A stretch of DNA of 64,000 nucleotides. Source: Streptococcus sp. oral taxon 056 str. F0418. GTDB taxonomy: Bacteria > Bacillota > Bacilli > Lactobacillales > Streptococcaceae. The stretch is taken from NCBI RefSeq assembly GCF_000220065.1, contig NZ_AFQU01000001.1, positions 1,178,001 to 1,242,000 of the forward strand, read 5' to 3'. Positions within the stretch are counted from its first letter, which is position 1. Each line of letters opens with the position of its first letter. Below are positions 49,434 through 59,070 of the stretch, in pieces. Below the pieces are notes generated by a model. It was not told the DNA's origin. It ran no database searches and saw only the letters and a program-made list of their open reading frames with translations. The position numbers and the translations under genes are program-made.

Positions 49434-50468
49434 ATGAAACCGTATCAAAAATCTATTTTTGGACAGCTTCGCAACGAAGATATTTTTCGTTTTACTTTTG
49501 AAAATGACCTAGGCTATCGCCTTAGTGTTATGAATTATGGCGCAACGATATTGGAATATCAGACGCCGGATAAAGCAGGACATTTTGCAAATGTTATTTT
49601 AGGGTTTGATCGTTTTGTAGATTATATCGGAAATAGCCCTAAACATGGAGCGAGTATCGGTCCGGTTGCTGGTCGAATTGCTGGAGCAACTTTTGACTTA
49701 GCTGGAGAAAACTATATCCTTGAAGCTAATAATGGACAAAATTGTAATCACAGTGGATCGACAGGTTGGGATAGTGTTGTTTTTCAGATAGAGGAAGTGA
49801 CAGATGAAGGACTTGTTCTTTATACGGAGCGTAGAGATGGCACAGGAGGCTTCCCAGGTAACCTCAAAGTCTGGATTTCTTACACTCTTTCTGAGCAAGG
49901 AGAGTTAGAAATCTCTTATCAAGTACAGACTGATAAAGATACATTGATCAATCCAACCAATCATAGTTATTTTAACCTTTCTGGTCACTTTGATCAGCCT
50001 ATTGATGATCATGTTTTTCAGGTTGATAGCCTTGGTGTATTTCCAATTGCAAAAGACGGCATTCCAGCTAAGGAGCCGGAAGAAAGAGAATTTGTGAAGC
50101 ACTTGCGCCAAGCGATGCTCTTAAAAGATCTATTTGCTGAGCAGGACGAACAGATTCAGCTTGTATCGGGTCTGGATCATCCTTTTGCTCTTAAGTCAGA
50201 CCATGAAACAGCAGGATTTCTCTATCATCAGGAGTCAGGACGTTTCCTAACCTTTAAGACGGAAGCGCCATGCTTGGTCGTTTACACGGCTAATTGTGTG
50301 GATGATGCTATCCTATTCAATGGAAAAACTATGAAGCAGCATAATGGAATAGCACTTGAAATGCAGGCTCTACCAGATGCCATTCATAGCAACTACAAGG
50401 ACCAAGTTCTAGTCCGAGCAGGTCAAGAATTTACTAGCACTACTACTTATCGCGTCATTGCGAAATAG
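49434..50468 (+). CDS. galM: Aldose 1-epimerase (galactose mutarotase)
   Basis: Interconverts alpha and beta anomers of galactose/glucose. 344 residues, a beta-sandwich with catalytic His and Glu: NCNHSGSTGWD, NPTNHSYFNLSGH (His) and CLVVYTANC; NGIALEMQALPDAIH carries the conserved Glu. AAGGAG precedes the ATG. Last gene of the galactoside operon. Confidence 0.95.
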   Translation: MKPYQKSIFGQLRNEDIFRFTFENDLGYRLSVMNYGATILEYQTPDKAGHFANVILGFDRFVDYIGNSPKHGASIGPVAGRIAGATFDLAGENYILEANNGQNCNHSGSTGWDSVVFQIEEVTDEGLVLYTERRDGTGGFPGNLKVWISYTLSEQGELEISYQVQTDKDTLINPTNHSYFNLSGHFDQPIDDHVFQVDSLGVFPIAKDGIPAKEPEEREFVKHLRQAMLLKDLFAEQDEQIQLVSGLDHPFALKSDHETAGFLYHQESGRFLTFKTEAPCLVVYTANCVDDAILFNGKTMKQHNGIALEMQALPDAIHSNYKDQVLVRAGQEFTSTTTYRVIAK

Positions 50469-50469
50469 C

Positions 50470-50500
50470 AAAAAAGGCTGAGATTTTCCCAGCCTTTTTT
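50470..50500 (+). terminator. Terminator of the bgaC-galM operon
   Basis: A6-GGCTG / CAGCC-T6 hairpin. It is followed by an imperfect palindrome ATCCATCTGCAGACGGAT (50504-50521) of unknown use. Confidence 0.9.
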
Positions 50501-50551
50501 AATATCCATCTGCAGACGGATGTGGTTTTCGTTTGAAATGCTAAAATAATG

Positions 50552-51565
50552 TTACTCGGCAGCAGATAATTCAATGCTACCAGCACTATCTCTCACAAAA
50601 ACTTTTCCTTTACTATTATCTAGTGTACGTTTAAGTTTAGAGCCGACTTCATCGCTTTCTCCTGTAATAGATTGAAAGTTACTTGGTACTTTAACGGTGC
50701 CAAGGCTAGTTTCGAGGTCAAATGACAGTGTGTCAAGACTTTCCTTGACTAAGTTTAGTTTCACATCTCCCAAACTATTGTCGATAGTGATATCTCCAGA
50801 TAGAGTGAGTTGATGCGAATCAAGGAGACCAGACGATAGATCGATTGTACTATCAGCTAGCTTGCTTTGGTTTAGCATGATATCTCCCAGAGAGTTTTTC
50901 AGTTTTCCTTTGTTGATGGTACTATTATTGATTGCTAAGCTTCCAGAAGATAAATCGAGATCCAGCTTTTGAGCATTTAAGCCAGACAGGGTGATATTCC
51001 CCAGAGAATTAGAAAGATTTCCTGTGGTGATTGTGCTGTTGCTGAAAGTCAAGCTACCAGCTGAAAGGCTGAGATCTAACTCTTTAACATTCAAGCCTGA
51101 TAAAGTAACATTTCCCAAGCTACTGTGACCTTTAAAGTTTGTAAGAGAAGTCCCTTTTGGTAGACTAAGACTCACTGTTGAGCGCTGTTGTTCACTGTTA
51201 AAGAGATTTGCTAGAGAGCGGAAACTGCTGATCCAACCAAAAGAGAAAAGTTGTCTTGGTTGTTGGATACTTAGAGTTCCCTGATTATTTGAAACGGTGA
51301 TATGTTCAGAAGCTTCCTCTCCCTGATAATAGGTCAGATGAACTTTATCGTCCTTGGACTCATCTATGGACAAATCTCGTGTGTTCATGTGAATGTCGAG
51401 TGCAGAGATGTTTGAGAATTCCTCTGTTTTCTTGCTAAATTTAGTCTGATTTGCTTGTAGCAAGTGATTCGCACCGCCTGTTGCAACTCCAGTAGCAATC
51501 AGAGCACCACCAAACAAGCAACCTGCGATTCCAACGGTTAGTAGTGATTTTTTAAAATTAGGCAT
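50552..51565 (-). CDS. DUF4097-family exported beta-repeat protein
   Basis: 337 residues from ATG 51565 (MPNFKKSLLTVGIAG), with AAGGAAC upstream. One N-terminal membrane helix or signal anchor (about 6-28), then a long Ser/Leu/Asn-rich beta domain with repeated SLGNVTLSGLNVKELDL-type units (about every 33 residues, 110-290), expected to form a beta-helix outside the membrane. DUF4097 genes usually stand with HAAS/DUF1700 membrane proteins and PadR regulators in envelope-stress operons, exactly as here. Function unknown. It overlaps the HAAS gene by 8 nt. Confidence 0.82.
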   Translation of the reverse strand: MPNFKKSLLTVGIAGCLFGGALIATGVATGGANHLLQANQTKFSKKTEEFSNISALDIHMNTRDLSIDESKDDKVHLTYYQGEEASEHITVSNNQGTLSIQQPRQLFSFGWISSFRSLANLFNSEQQRSTVSLSLPKGTSLTNFKGHSSLGNVTLSGLNVKELDLSLSAGSLTFSNSTITTGNLSNSLGNITLSGLNAQKLDLDLSSGSLAINNSTINKGKLKNSLGDIMLNQSKLADSTIDLSSGLLDSHQLTLSGDITIDNSLGDVKLNLVKESLDTLSFDLETSLGTVKVPSNFQSITGESDEVGSKLKRTLDNSKGKVFVRDSAGSIELSAAE

Positions 51566-52142
51566 GACGAGTTCCTTTCTTAGAGATGCGTTTTGCAAGG
51601 CTGACAAAACTGTTCTTGGCGAACTGTACGAGTGGAGATACTCCTAGAGCACAAAGGGCTGATAGGCCAAATCCTAAAAGGCCGATTCCGAGTGTGAGTA
51701 AAAAGCTAGGAATGGATAAGCCTAAGGTATAGGTCAAGCTCTCCCAAATAGTGCTGAGCGCAAAGACAAAAAAAGCAAATGATCCGATAGCTAAGACGAA
51801 GGCAAAAATAAATGTTAAAAAGAAGAACACAAATACCAAAATGCCGATCACTAAAGCCAGCGGGATGGCTAGAGGTGCAGCTAGAAGGGACAAGATGGCA
51901 ATTTGCAGCACGTTTGTAGTGTTTTTTGGACCATCTTCTTCGATTTTTTTATCCAAGAGATTGACCATGATGTCATGAGCGGCCTCTTTTGGACTTCCTA
52001 GTTCAGCGATAACGCTCTCTTCATTTTCAGGTCCTGCTTCATCGAAATACTCTACGAAGTAGTCCATAGCTTCTTGGTAATCATTCTTTGGTAATTTTTT
52101 TAAATATTTGTCTAACTGAGCAAGGTATTCAGTTCTTTTCAT
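51558..52142 (-). CDS. HAAS (DUF1700) membrane protein
   Basis: 194 residues. N-terminal HAAS domain (about 1-65: YLAQLDKYLKKLPKNDYQEAMDYFVEYFDEAG, AELGSPKEAAHDIM), then about four to five hydrophobic helices (80-185). HAAS proteins are predicted signalling partners of PadR-type regulators. Overlaps padR by 14 nt and the DUF4097 gene by 8 nt. Confidence 0.85.
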   Translation of the reverse strand: MKRTEYLAQLDKYLKKLPKNDYQEAMDYFVEYFDEAGPENEESVIAELGSPKEAAHDIMVNLLDKKIEEDGPKNTTNVLQIAILSLLAAPLAIPLALVIGILVFVFFFLTFIFAFVLAIGSFAFFVFALSTIWESLTYTLGLSIPSFLLTLGIGLLGFGLSALCALGVSPLVQFAKNSFVSLAKRISKKGTRHA

Positions 52143-52458
52143 GGCGGATATTCCCTTCTATAATATCGTTGATTGTGTTGATGTATTGGCTCCACTCTTC
52201 ACGGAGATTGTCAAGTTGATCAAGACCAGCACCTGTAAGAGAGTAGTATTTCCTTTTTCGACCTTGAAACTCTTGTGAGTAAGTCGTCAGATAATGGCTG
52301 TTTTCTAATTTTTTGAGAATTGGATAAAGAGTTGATTCTTTGATATTGGCTAAGAGCTTGATTGTTTGACTGATCTCATAGCCATAGGAATCTTCTTTTT
52401 CTACAAGTGCTAGGATTAGAAATTCGATCAAAGCTGATGATGTTGGAAAGTAGTACAC
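52129..52458 (-). CDS. PadR-family transcriptional regulator
   Basis: 109 residues from GTG 52458 (MYYFPTSSALIEFLILALVEKEDSYGYEI), with GGAGG 6-7 nt upstream. Typical short PadR: winged helix (about 5-80, ESTLYPILKKLENSHYLTTY) and C-terminal dimer helix. A longer frame to 52584 runs through the promoter and is rejected. First gene of the padR-HAAS-DUF4097 operon; probably represses its own promoter. Confidence 0.9.
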   Translation of the reverse strand: MYYFPTSSALIEFLILALVEKEDSYGYEISQTIKLLANIKESTLYPILKKLENSHYLTTYSQEFQGRKRKYYSLTGAGLDQLDNLREEWSQYINTINDIIEGNIRHEKN

Positions 52459-52478
52459 ATTTTTCCTCCTTTTTTGTT

Positions 52479-52499
52479 TATATAAAAAATTTATATATA
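52479..52499. promoter_or_regulatory. Putative PadR operator, copy 1
   Basis: A 21-bp AT-only element (TATATA, then AAAAATTTA, then TATATA), identical to 52550-52570. This copy lies downstream of the padR transcription start, where binding would block elongation or initiation. Confidence 0.55.
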
Positions 52500-52515
52500 A
52501 TATTTTTATATATAA

Positions 52516-52544
52516 ATTATATACATAAAAAAATTGCTTGTCAA
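52516..52544 (-). promoter_or_regulatory. Consensus promoter of the padR operon
   Basis: Minus strand: TTGACA (52544-52539), 17-nt spacer, TATAAT (52521-52516), a perfect sigma-A promoter that would need tight repression. Flanked on both sides by the identical 21-bp elements. Confidence 0.85.
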
Positions 52545-52549
52545 TAGAA

Positions 52550-52570
52550 TATATAAAAAATTTATATATA
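52550..52570. promoter_or_regulatory. Putative PadR operator, copy 2
   Basis: Identical to 52479-52499; it lies just upstream of the -35 box, 71 bp from the first copy (about seven helical turns), which would allow both to be bound on one face. Confidence 0.55.
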
Positions 52571-52605
52571 TTTTTTATAATCACAGAAACAAAATAGGCT
52601 TGGGA

Positions 52606-52635
52606 TTGAAAACTATACAGATAAAATGGTAAAAT
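52606..52635 (+). promoter_or_regulatory. Promoter of the dlt operon
   Basis: TTGAAA (52606-52611), 18-nt spacer, TAAAAT (52630-52635) with extended TGG, 35 nt before dltX. Confidence 0.65.
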
Positions 52636-52669
52636 AGAATATATTTTATTGAATGATTTGGAATGAAGA

Positions 52670-52801
52670 ATGAAAAAGCATCAAACAATTTACACTTTTG
52701 CATGGAGAACTTTGCTTTACTTTGTTATTTTTTTAGCACTTCTCTATTTCTTTAGCTATCTAGGTCAAGGACAAGGTGGCTTTATTTACAATGAATTTTA
52801 A
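52670..52801 (+). CDS. dltX: DltX, small membrane peptide of the D-alanylation system
   Basis: 43 residues, too short for most gene callers. One membrane helix (about 13-32, [20 protein letters not shown]) and the conserved end GGFIYNEF, which in DltX is thought to take part in passing D-alanine to teichoic acid. It begins 20 nt before dltA with its own ATG, though the ribosome site is weak (GGAATGAAG). An intact T7 run lies in the helix coding region. Confidence 0.88.
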   Translation: MKKHQTIYTFAWRTLLYFVIFLALLYFFSYLGQGQGGFIYNEF

Positions 52802-52821
52802 GATTAAAAGAGGTATCCTTT

Positions 52822-54369
52822 GTGACAAATACGATTATTAATGACATGATAGAAACGATTGAGCGCTATGCTCAAACACAGCCTGACTTCCCGGTCTACA
52901 ATGTTTTAGGAGAGGTTCATACTTATGCTGATTTGAAATCAGACTCTGACTCGCTGGCAGCTAAGATCGACAGCCTTGGTTTACCAGAAAAGTCTCCAGT
53001 TGTAGTATTTGGTGGTCAAGAATATGAAATGCTTGCGACTTTTGTAGCTTTAACGAAGTCAGGACATGCTTATATCCCGATTGACAGCCATTCAGCTTTG
53101 GAGCGCGTGGCAGCTATTGTAGAAGTGGCAGAGCCAAGCTTGATCATTGCAATTGCAGACTTTCCTATGGAAGGAGCTGTTCCAAGTATCGGATTGGCAG
53201 ACTTGCAAGAGACTTTCGCGCAAAAAACGCCTTATGAAATCACCCATTCTGTCAAAGGGGACGATAACTACTATATTATCTTTACATCTGGAACGACAGG
53301 AAAGCCCAAAGGGGTTCAAATTTCTCATGACAATTTACTAAGTTTCACCAACTGGATGATTACAGACAAAGAGTTTGCTACGCCTGCTCAACCGCAAATG
53401 TTGGCACAGCCTCCGTACTCGTTTGATTTGTCTGTGATGTACTGGGCGCCAACTCTGGCTTTAGGAGGTACACTATTTGCACTTCCAAGTGCCATCACAC
53501 AAGACTTTAAGCAGCTCTTTGAGACGATCTTGAGTTTGCCGATTGCTATCTGGACTTCAACACCGTCTTTTGCCGATATGGCTATGCTGTCAGATGATTT
53601 CAATATTGAAAAAATGCCTGGTATCACCCATTTTTACTTTGATGGAGAAGAGCTGACTGTTAAGACAGCCCAAAAGTTACGCGATCGTTTCCCGAATGCT
53701 CGAATCATCAATGCTTATGGACCGACAGAAGCGACTGTTGCCTTATCAGCTGTTGCGATTACAGATGAGATGCTAGCGACTATGAAACGTCTACCTATCG
53801 GCTATACTAAGGCAGACTCTCCAACTTTTATCATTGACGAAAATGGAAAGAAACTTCCAAACGGAGAACAGGGAGAAATCATTGTATCTGGTCCAGCGGT
53901 TTCTAAAGGTTATATGAACAATCCAGAAAAAACAGCAGAAGCGTTCTTTGAATTTGAGGGTCTACCTGCTTATCACACTGGTGATGTGGGTTCTATGACT
54001 GACGAAGGACTCTTGCTATACGGGGGACGCATGGACTTCCAAATTAAGTTTAATGGCTACCGTATTGAGTTAGAGGATGTTTCACAGAACCTCAATAAAT
54101 CTAAATATATTGATTCGGCAGTGGCTGTCCCTCGCTATAACAAAGACCACAAGGTACAAAATCTCTTGGCTTATGTGATCTTGAAGGATGGAGTGGCAGA
54201 GCAGTTTGAGAGGGAAATTGACATTACAAAAGCTATCAAGGAAGATTTAGAAGATATCATGATGTCCTACATGATGCCGTCTAAGTTTCTTTACCGTGAC
54301 TCTCTTCCTTTAACGCCAAACGGTAAAATTGATATTAAGGGTTTAATTAGTGAGGTCAATAACCGATGA
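52822..54369 (+). CDS. dltA: D-alanine--D-alanyl carrier protein ligase
   Basis: Adenylates D-alanine and loads it on DltC. 515 residues, start GTG 52822 with AGAGG upstream. ANL superfamily motifs: [14 protein letters not shown] (about 151-164), [16 protein letters not shown] and the C-terminal lysine PNGKID. The first large gene of dltXABCD. Overlaps dltB by 4 nt. Confidence 0.97.
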   Translation: MTNTIINDMIETIERYAQTQPDFPVYNVLGEVHTYADLKSDSDSLAAKIDSLGLPEKSPVVVFGGQEYEMLATFVALTKSGHAYIPIDSHSALERVAAIVEVAEPSLIIAIADFPMEGAVPSIGLADLQETFAQKTPYEITHSVKGDDNYYIIFTSGTTGKPKGVQISHDNLLSFTNWMITDKEFATPAQPQMLAQPPYSFDLSVMYWAPTLALGGTLFALPSAITQDFKQLFETILSLPIAIWTSTPSFADMAMLSDDFNIEKMPGITHFYFDGEELTVKTAQKLRDRFPNARIINAYGPTEATVALSAVAITDEMLATMKRLPIGYTKADSPTFIIDENGKKLPNGEQGEIIVSGPAVSKGYMNNPEKTAEAFFEFEGLPAYHTGDVGSMTDEGLLLYGGRMDFQIKFNGYRIELEDVSQNLNKSKYIDSAVAVPRYNKDHKVQNLLAYVILKDGVAEQFEREIDITKAIKEDLEDIMMSYMMPSKFLYRDSLPLTPNGKIDIKGLISEVNNR

Positions 54370-55613
54370 TGGAAATTTTAAAACAACTTCCTCACTTAGA
54401 ACCTTATGGCGATCCTCAATATTTTGTTTATATTATTTTAGCGGTGTTACCCATTTTCATTGGTCTCTTCTTTAAAAGAAGATTTCCAATTTATGAAACC
54501 TTGGTTAGTTTAGCTTTTATTATCTTTATGTTTGTCGGGCCGGACTTGACACAGCTCTATGCTTTTGCTTTCTATGTCATTTGGCAGACTTTTTGGCTTT
54601 TTGTCTATAAGTCTTATCGCAAGAGATGGGATAATAAGTGGATTTTCTATTTACACGTTTTCCTGGCAGTTTTGCCGTTGACGATTGTGAAAGTCACACC
54701 AGCTATTCAAGACCATCATCAGTCCTTGCTAGGTTTTCTAGGGATTTCCTATCTGACCTTCCGATCTGTTGGTATGATGATGGAGTTGCGGGATGGAGCT
54801 TTAACAGACTTTAGTCTCTGGGAGTTTTTACGATTTATGCTCTTTATGCCGACCTTTTCTAGTGGTCCGATTGATCGCTTTAAACGGTTTAATGAAGACT
54901 ATATCCAGATCCCTGAGCGAGATGAATTGTTGAGCATGCTGGAGAAGTCGGTTCACTATATCATGCTAGGCTTTCTTTATAAGTTTGTCTTAGCACATAT
55001 TTTTGGTCACATCTTGTTGCCGCCATTAAAGCAACTTGCGATTCAGACAGGTGGTTGGTTTAACCTACCGACGCTAGGGGTCATGTATATTTTTGGTTTG
55101 GATCTCTTTTTTGATTTTGCAGGCTATTCTATGTTTGCAGTGGCAATTTCTCATTTAATGGGAATTAAGAGTCCAATCAATTTTGACAAACCTTTTATCT
55201 CTCGTGATTTAAAGGAATTTTGGAATCGTTGGCACATGAGTTTGTCTTTTTGGTTCCGTGATTTTGTCTTTATGCGACTGGTCATGGTCTTGATGCGAAA
55301 TAAAGTATTTAAAAATAGAAATACCACATCAGCTGTGGCTTATCTGATTAACATGGCGATCATGGGCTTTTGGCATGGAGTCACCTGGTATTATGTTGCT
55401 TATGGTGTGTTTCATGGCTTGGGCTTGATTATCAATGATGCTTGGTTACGTAAGAAAAAGACACTTAATAAAGAACGAAAAACAAAAGGATTATCGCCAT
55501 TGCCAGACAATAAATGGACGCAAGCTTTGGGAATGGTTATAACTTTTCATGTTGTGATGTTCTCATTCTTAATCTTTTCTGGATTTTTGAATGAGCTTTG
55601 GTTTAAAAAATAA
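54366..55613 (+). CDS. dltB: D-alanyl transfer protein DltB (MBOAT)
   Basis: 415-residue polytopic membrane O-acyltransferase that moves D-alanine across or at the membrane. MBOAT motifs: [18 protein letters not shown] (about 278-295) and the catalytic His in [10 protein letters not shown] (about 335-345). Start coupled to dltA; dltC follows after 16 nt. Confidence 0.96.
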   Translation: MMEILKQLPHLEPYGDPQYFVYIILAVLPIFIGLFFKRRFPIYETLVSLAFIIFMFVGPDLTQLYAFAFYVIWQTFWLFVYKSYRKRWDNKWIFYLHVFLAVLPLTIVKVTPAIQDHHQSLLGFLGISYLTFRSVGMMMELRDGALTDFSLWEFLRFMLFMPTFSSGPIDRFKRFNEDYIQIPERDELLSMLEKSVHYIMLGFLYKFVLAHIFGHILLPPLKQLAIQTGGWFNLPTLGVMYIFGLDLFFDFAGYSMFAVAISHLMGIKSPINFDKPFISRDLKEFWNRWHMSLSFWFRDFVFMRLVMVLMRNKVFKNRNTTSAVAYLINMAIMGFWHGVTWYYVAYGVFHGLGLIINDAWLRKKKTLNKERKTKGLSPLPDNKWTQALGMVITFHVVMFSFLIFSGFLNELWFKK

Positions 55614-55629
55614 AAAAGAGGAATAAACA

Positions 55630-55869
55630 ATGGATGTAAAAGCAGAAGTAATTGAAATTATTGATGAGCTATTCATGGAAGATGTATCGGATATGATGGA
55701 TGAGGACTTGTTTGATGCAGGTGTTTTGGATAGTATGGGAACGGTAGAATTAATCGTAGAATTAGAAAATCGCTTTAATATTCGCGTACCTGTTTCTGAG
55801 TTTGGTCGTGACGATTGGAATACTGCAAACAAAATCGTTGAAGGTGTAACGGAGCTTCGCAATGCTTAA
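55630..55869 (+). CDS. dltC: D-alanyl carrier protein
   Basis: 79-residue acidic carrier. Phosphopantetheine serine S35 in [18 protein letters not shown] upstream. Overlaps dltD by 8 nt. Confidence 0.97.
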   Translation: MDVKAEVIEIIDELFMEDVSDMMDEDLFDAGVLDSMGTVELIVELENRFNIRVPVSEFGRDDWNTANKIVEGVTELRNA

Positions 55870-57130
55870 AAGACTATGGCTGATTTTAGGGCCAGTTTTC
55901 TGTGCGCTGCTATTAGTAGCAGCTTTGCTATTTTTCTATCCAATAAACTACAGTCATCATTTTGAGAATGAAAAACGTTCAGCGGTAACGTTAACTGCGG
56001 AGAATTTTAAAAATCGGACTCAAAAAGCTAAAGCTTTGACTGACGAAGATCATCGTTTCGTTCCGTTCTTTGGTTCGAGCGAGTGGTTGCGCTTTGATAG
56101 TCTGCATCCAGCAGTCTTAGCTGAGAAATATAATCGCTCTTACCGTCCTTATTTCCTAGGACAAAGGGGAGCTGCTTCTCTGAATCAATACTTTGGCATG
56201 CAACAAATACTACCACAACTAGAGAATAAAACAGCGGTGTATGTTGTTTCGCCTCAGTGGTTTACAAAAAAAGGATATGATGCCTCTGCTTTTCAGCAAT
56301 ATTTCAATAGTGATCAGCTGACTAGCTTTTTAAAGCAACAAAATGGGGATGTAGCCGCCCAATATGCAGCGAAGCGCCTCTTGCAACTATATCCTAATGT
56401 TGCTATGAAGGATAATGTCAAAAAGCTGGCTGAAAAAGAATCTTTGACTAGTTTTGATCAATCCTTTATTCGTTTTATGGCTCGAATTAACCAGCGAGAA
56501 GATGCTTTTTTTAGTACTTTTGTAGCGGCTAATAATGAGAATTATGAAAATCTAGTCTTGCCGAAGTTAAAAAATCTTCCGAGCAAATTTTCTTATCCAG
56601 CGTTAGAGAAAGTTGGTGTGGAGGAAGCACAGAAGCATACAAGTAGTAATGATCTGGGAATTGAAAATAAATTCTATCAGAATCGTTTAAAAAAAGCCTT
56701 GAAACGTCTCAAAGGTTCTCAGAAGAAGCTATCATATGTGCAGTCTCCTGAATACAATGATTTGCAGTTAGCTTTGGATCAGTTTGCTAAATCAAAAACG
56801 AATGTTATCTTTGTCATTCCTCCGGTCAATGCTAAATGGATGGAGTATACAGGATTGAGCCAAGAAATGTACCAACAGGCTGTTCAAAAAATCAAGTATC
56901 AGTTGACAACACAAGGCTTTACGAATATTGCTGATTTTTCTCAGGATGGAGGTAAGCCTTATTTCATGCAAGATACCATCCATATGGGATGGTTAGGTTG
57001 GCTGGCTTTTGATAAAGTTGTAGATCCTTTTGTATCGAATCCTCAGCCTGCTCCTAGCTATCAGATGAATGATCGTTTCTTTAGTCAAGAGTGGTCTCAG
57101 TATACTGGAGAACCAGAGGAATTTAAATAG
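55862..57130 (+). CDS. dltD: D-alanyl transfer protein DltD
   Basis: 422 residues. N-terminal membrane helix (about 7-27), then an extracellular SGNH-like esterase domain with the serine motif [11 protein letters not shown] (about 70-80) and the late histidine in [10 protein letters not shown]. Completes D-alanine transfer to lipoteichoic acid outside the cell. Last gene of the operon. Confidence 0.96.
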   Translation: MLKRLWLILGPVFCALLLVAALLFFYPINYSHHFENEKRSAVTLTAENFKNRTQKAKALTDEDHRFVPFFGSSEWLRFDSLHPAVLAEKYNRSYRPYFLGQRGAASLNQYFGMQQILPQLENKTAVYVVSPQWFTKKGYDASAFQQYFNSDQLTSFLKQQNGDVAAQYAAKRLLQLYPNVAMKDNVKKLAEKESLTSFDQSFIRFMARINQREDAFFSTFVAANNENYENLVLPKLKNLPSKFSYPALEKVGVEEAQKHTSSNDLGIENKFYQNRLKKALKRLKGSQKKLSYVQSPEYNDLQLALDQFAKSKTNVIFVIPPVNAKWMEYTGLSQEMYQQAVQKIKYQLTTQGFTNIADFSQDGGKPYFMQDTIHMGWLGWLAFDKVVDPFVSNPQPAPSYQMNDRFFSQEWSQYTGEPEEFK

Positions 57131-57141
57131 TATTCTTTCAA

Positions 57142-57181
57142 GAAGGAGACTAAGACAAGCATGTTTCGGTCTCCTTTTCTT
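57142..57181 (+). terminator. Terminator of the dlt operon
   Basis: GGAGAC / GTCTCC stem (57146-57151, 57169-57174), flanked by AAGAA and TTTTCTT which also pair. Confidence 0.7.
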
Positions 57182-57185
57182 GTAG

Positions 57186-57191
57186 TATAAT
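57186..57191 (+). promoter_or_regulatory. Possible promoter of the GNAT gene
   Basis: TATAAT 50 nt before ATG 57241, with a poor -35 region. Confidence 0.4.
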
Positions 57192-57240
57192 AAATGATTG
57201 AGCTAAAGAAGTAGAGCATCATTCTGTAAAGGAGGGAAAG

Positions 57241-57726
57241 ATGAAAGTACGTCAATCCAAAGAGGAAGATATAAGAGATATCATAGAGATCTATGCTTTT
57301 GCCCGCCAGTTTATGAAAGAGCAAGGAAATCCGACCCAGTGGGGAGAGGGCTATCCTAGCAAACATCTAATTGAAGAAGACATACTTTCTAATCATTCTT
57401 TTGTTGTAGAGGAGGATGGAAAGATAGTCGGAACTTTTGCTTTTATCACAGGAGAGGATCCAACCTATCAGATCATTGAAAAAGGCGCGTGGCGTTCGTC
57501 TGAGATTTATGGTACAATCCACCGTATCGCATCAAACGGTCAAGTGAAAGGCCTGTCTCATAAGGTTTTTGACTATTGCTATCGGCAGATACCCTATCTA
57601 CGGATCGATACTCATGAAGATAATAAGCCCATGCAAGCGGTAATCACGTCTTATGGCTTTACTGAGTGTGGCATCATTTATGTCGCAGACGGCAGTCCCC
57701 GATTAGCTTATGATTATTATCGGTAG
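57241..57726 (+). CDS. GNAT-family N-acetyltransferase
   Basis: 161 residues: MKVRQSKEEDIRDIIEIY start, acetyl-CoA fold with IGTIHRIASNGQVKGLSHKVFDYC (about 95-118, phosphate-binding loop) and the C-terminal YGFTECGIIYVADGS block. AAAGGAGGGAAAG is a strong ribosome site. Substrate unknown; such streptococcal proteins are often annotated only as acetyltransferases. Stands alone. Confidence 0.85.
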   Translation: MKVRQSKEEDIRDIIEIYAFARQFMKEQGNPTQWGEGYPSKHLIEEDILSNHSFVVEEDGKIVGTFAFITGEDPTYQIIEKGAWRSSEIYGTIHRIASNGQVKGLSHKVFDYCYRQIPYLRIDTHEDNKPMQAVITSYGFTECGIIYVADGSPRLAYDYYR

Positions 57727-57801
57727 AAAAGAATACGGAGGTTCTTGATTACGTCTTTTCATTTACAGAATGTGAGATAACAATATATACAAATAAAAAA
57801 G

Positions 57802-58360
57802 AGCTCTTTGTCAACTGTGGGTTGACCAAATGTTATGTCTTGGAGAGAACCAATTTAGTCCTCTCCTTTTTGATATTTTTAGCTGTGCTGTAGTAGGGAC
57901 TTTCTCGATTAGTATTTTAGAAATTTTCTGGTTGAGATCTGATGCTTTTTCTTGATTAAGGAAGTCTCTGTAATAGTTACTTGTCTACAGAATTTATAGC
58001 GGAAATGGTGTTTTTTAAACGAACCAGAGTTTTGTAACTCTCACACTCTTGGTGAGCGACTTTCATTTTTTTGAAGTCGTATTTGACCATTTATTTATGG
58101 CGGTGAGGGAATTTAAGTGCAGGATAATCTAGCTTAGCGATAATTTTTTATGAGTTCCAGCATTTACATAACCCAAGATAGAGATGTTAAAATTGTTAAT
58201 TCCTATTAGATTTATAATAAAAAGTAACGGTTCCATAAGATTTTGTCTGATAATGGTTTTGACGCTTTTTTGTTATAGTCCTTAGGAGACCCTTTTTCTA
58301 CAACAAAATAGACTCCATAAGAACTATAATTTTTTCACTAACTACAGAAATTGTAGAGCT
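57802..58360 (-). mobile_element. Decayed ISL3-family transposon remnant
   Basis: Read on the minus strand, fragments of an ISL3 (IS1167-like) transposase are visible in broken frames: NFNISILGYVN (near 58195), LDYPALKFPH (near 58125), MVKYDF (near 58090) and VTITETSLIKKKHQIS (near 57965). These follow the order of the family N-terminal zinc-finger region. The ends AGCTCTTTGTCAACTGTGGG (57802) and, inward, AGCTCTACAATTTCTGTAG (from 58360) look like ISL3 terminal repeats. Most of the catalytic part is deleted. Confidence 0.7.
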
Positions 58361-58398
58361 TTTATTTCAGAAACCATTAACTAAGTTGGTGTTTATGA

Positions 58399-58427
58399 TT
58401 GACATTCGTTAGTCTGTGTGATAATAT
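58399..58427 (+). promoter_or_regulatory. Promoter of the TetR-ABC cassette
   Basis: TTGACA (58399-58404), 17-nt spacer, TAATAT (58422-58427); an overlapping GATAAT (58420-58425) has an extended TG. Just outside the ISL3 remnant. Confidence 0.6.
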
Positions 58428-58473
58428 ATGACTATAAAGTTAAAAAACGTCACAGAGAATAAAGGAGGAAGTT

Positions 58474-59070
58474 ATGGTTGCTGCTTTTACTGCTGAGGAA
58501 AAAGAGGTAATTAAAAGGAAATTACATACAGTCGCAAAGGAATGCCTTCAAAGATATGGGGTTAAGAAAACAACAGTTGACCAAATGGCGGCCTTGGCTG
58601 ATATTTCCAAAGGCTCTTTTTATAATTTTTATCCTTCAAAGGAAATGTTATTTTTTGCAGTCTTAGAAGAATATCAAATAGATGTTATGAATCACCTGAC
58701 AGAACAATTGGGTATGGAAACCAAGATAGATACAAATCATCTGGTACAGTTACTTTATGATTTTTATCAAGATTTTCGCTATTCATTTATGTATACCATA
58801 TTTAAAAATCATGAAATGGAATTACTCCTAAGAAAATTGCCGAAAGAAGTGATAACAAATCATCATCTGATAGATGATAGGATGGTTAAAAAAATTGTAT
58901 CCCGAATCAACATTAGGGAAAATATATCGGTAGAAATCGTCTCTGCTTTATTTAGAACGATTGCTATGACTATATTACACATCGAGGAAATCGGCGAAGA
59001 ACAATTTGATACTACATTGAAGTTAGTCATACAAGGAGTTGTGGAGCAAACTACTGAGGAGGATAGGTAA
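58474..59070 (+). CDS. TetR-family transcriptional regulator
   Basis: 198 residues. N-terminal HTH (about 14-60: TVAKECLQRYGVKKTTVDQMAALADISKGSFYNFYPSKEMLF). The variable C-terminal ligand domain gives no substrate. AAAGGAGGAAG upstream. It overlaps the ABC ATPase start by one base (TAATG), so it probably controls its own exporter. Confidence 0.9.
   Translation: MVAAFTAEEKEVIKRKLHTVAKECLQRYGVKKTTVDQMAALADISKGSFYNFYPSKEMLFFAVLEEYQIDVMNHLTEQLGMETKIDTNHLVQLLYDFYQDFRYSFMYTIFKNHEMELLLRKLPKEVITNHHLIDDRMVKKIVSRINIRENISVEIVSALFRTIAMTILHIEEIGEEQFDTTLKLVIQGVVEQTTEEDR

Noticed and set aside
50840-51250. Regular DNA repeats suggesting a CRISPR-like array
   Set aside because: They are coding repeats of the DUF4097 protein, degenerate at DNA level, with no spacers.
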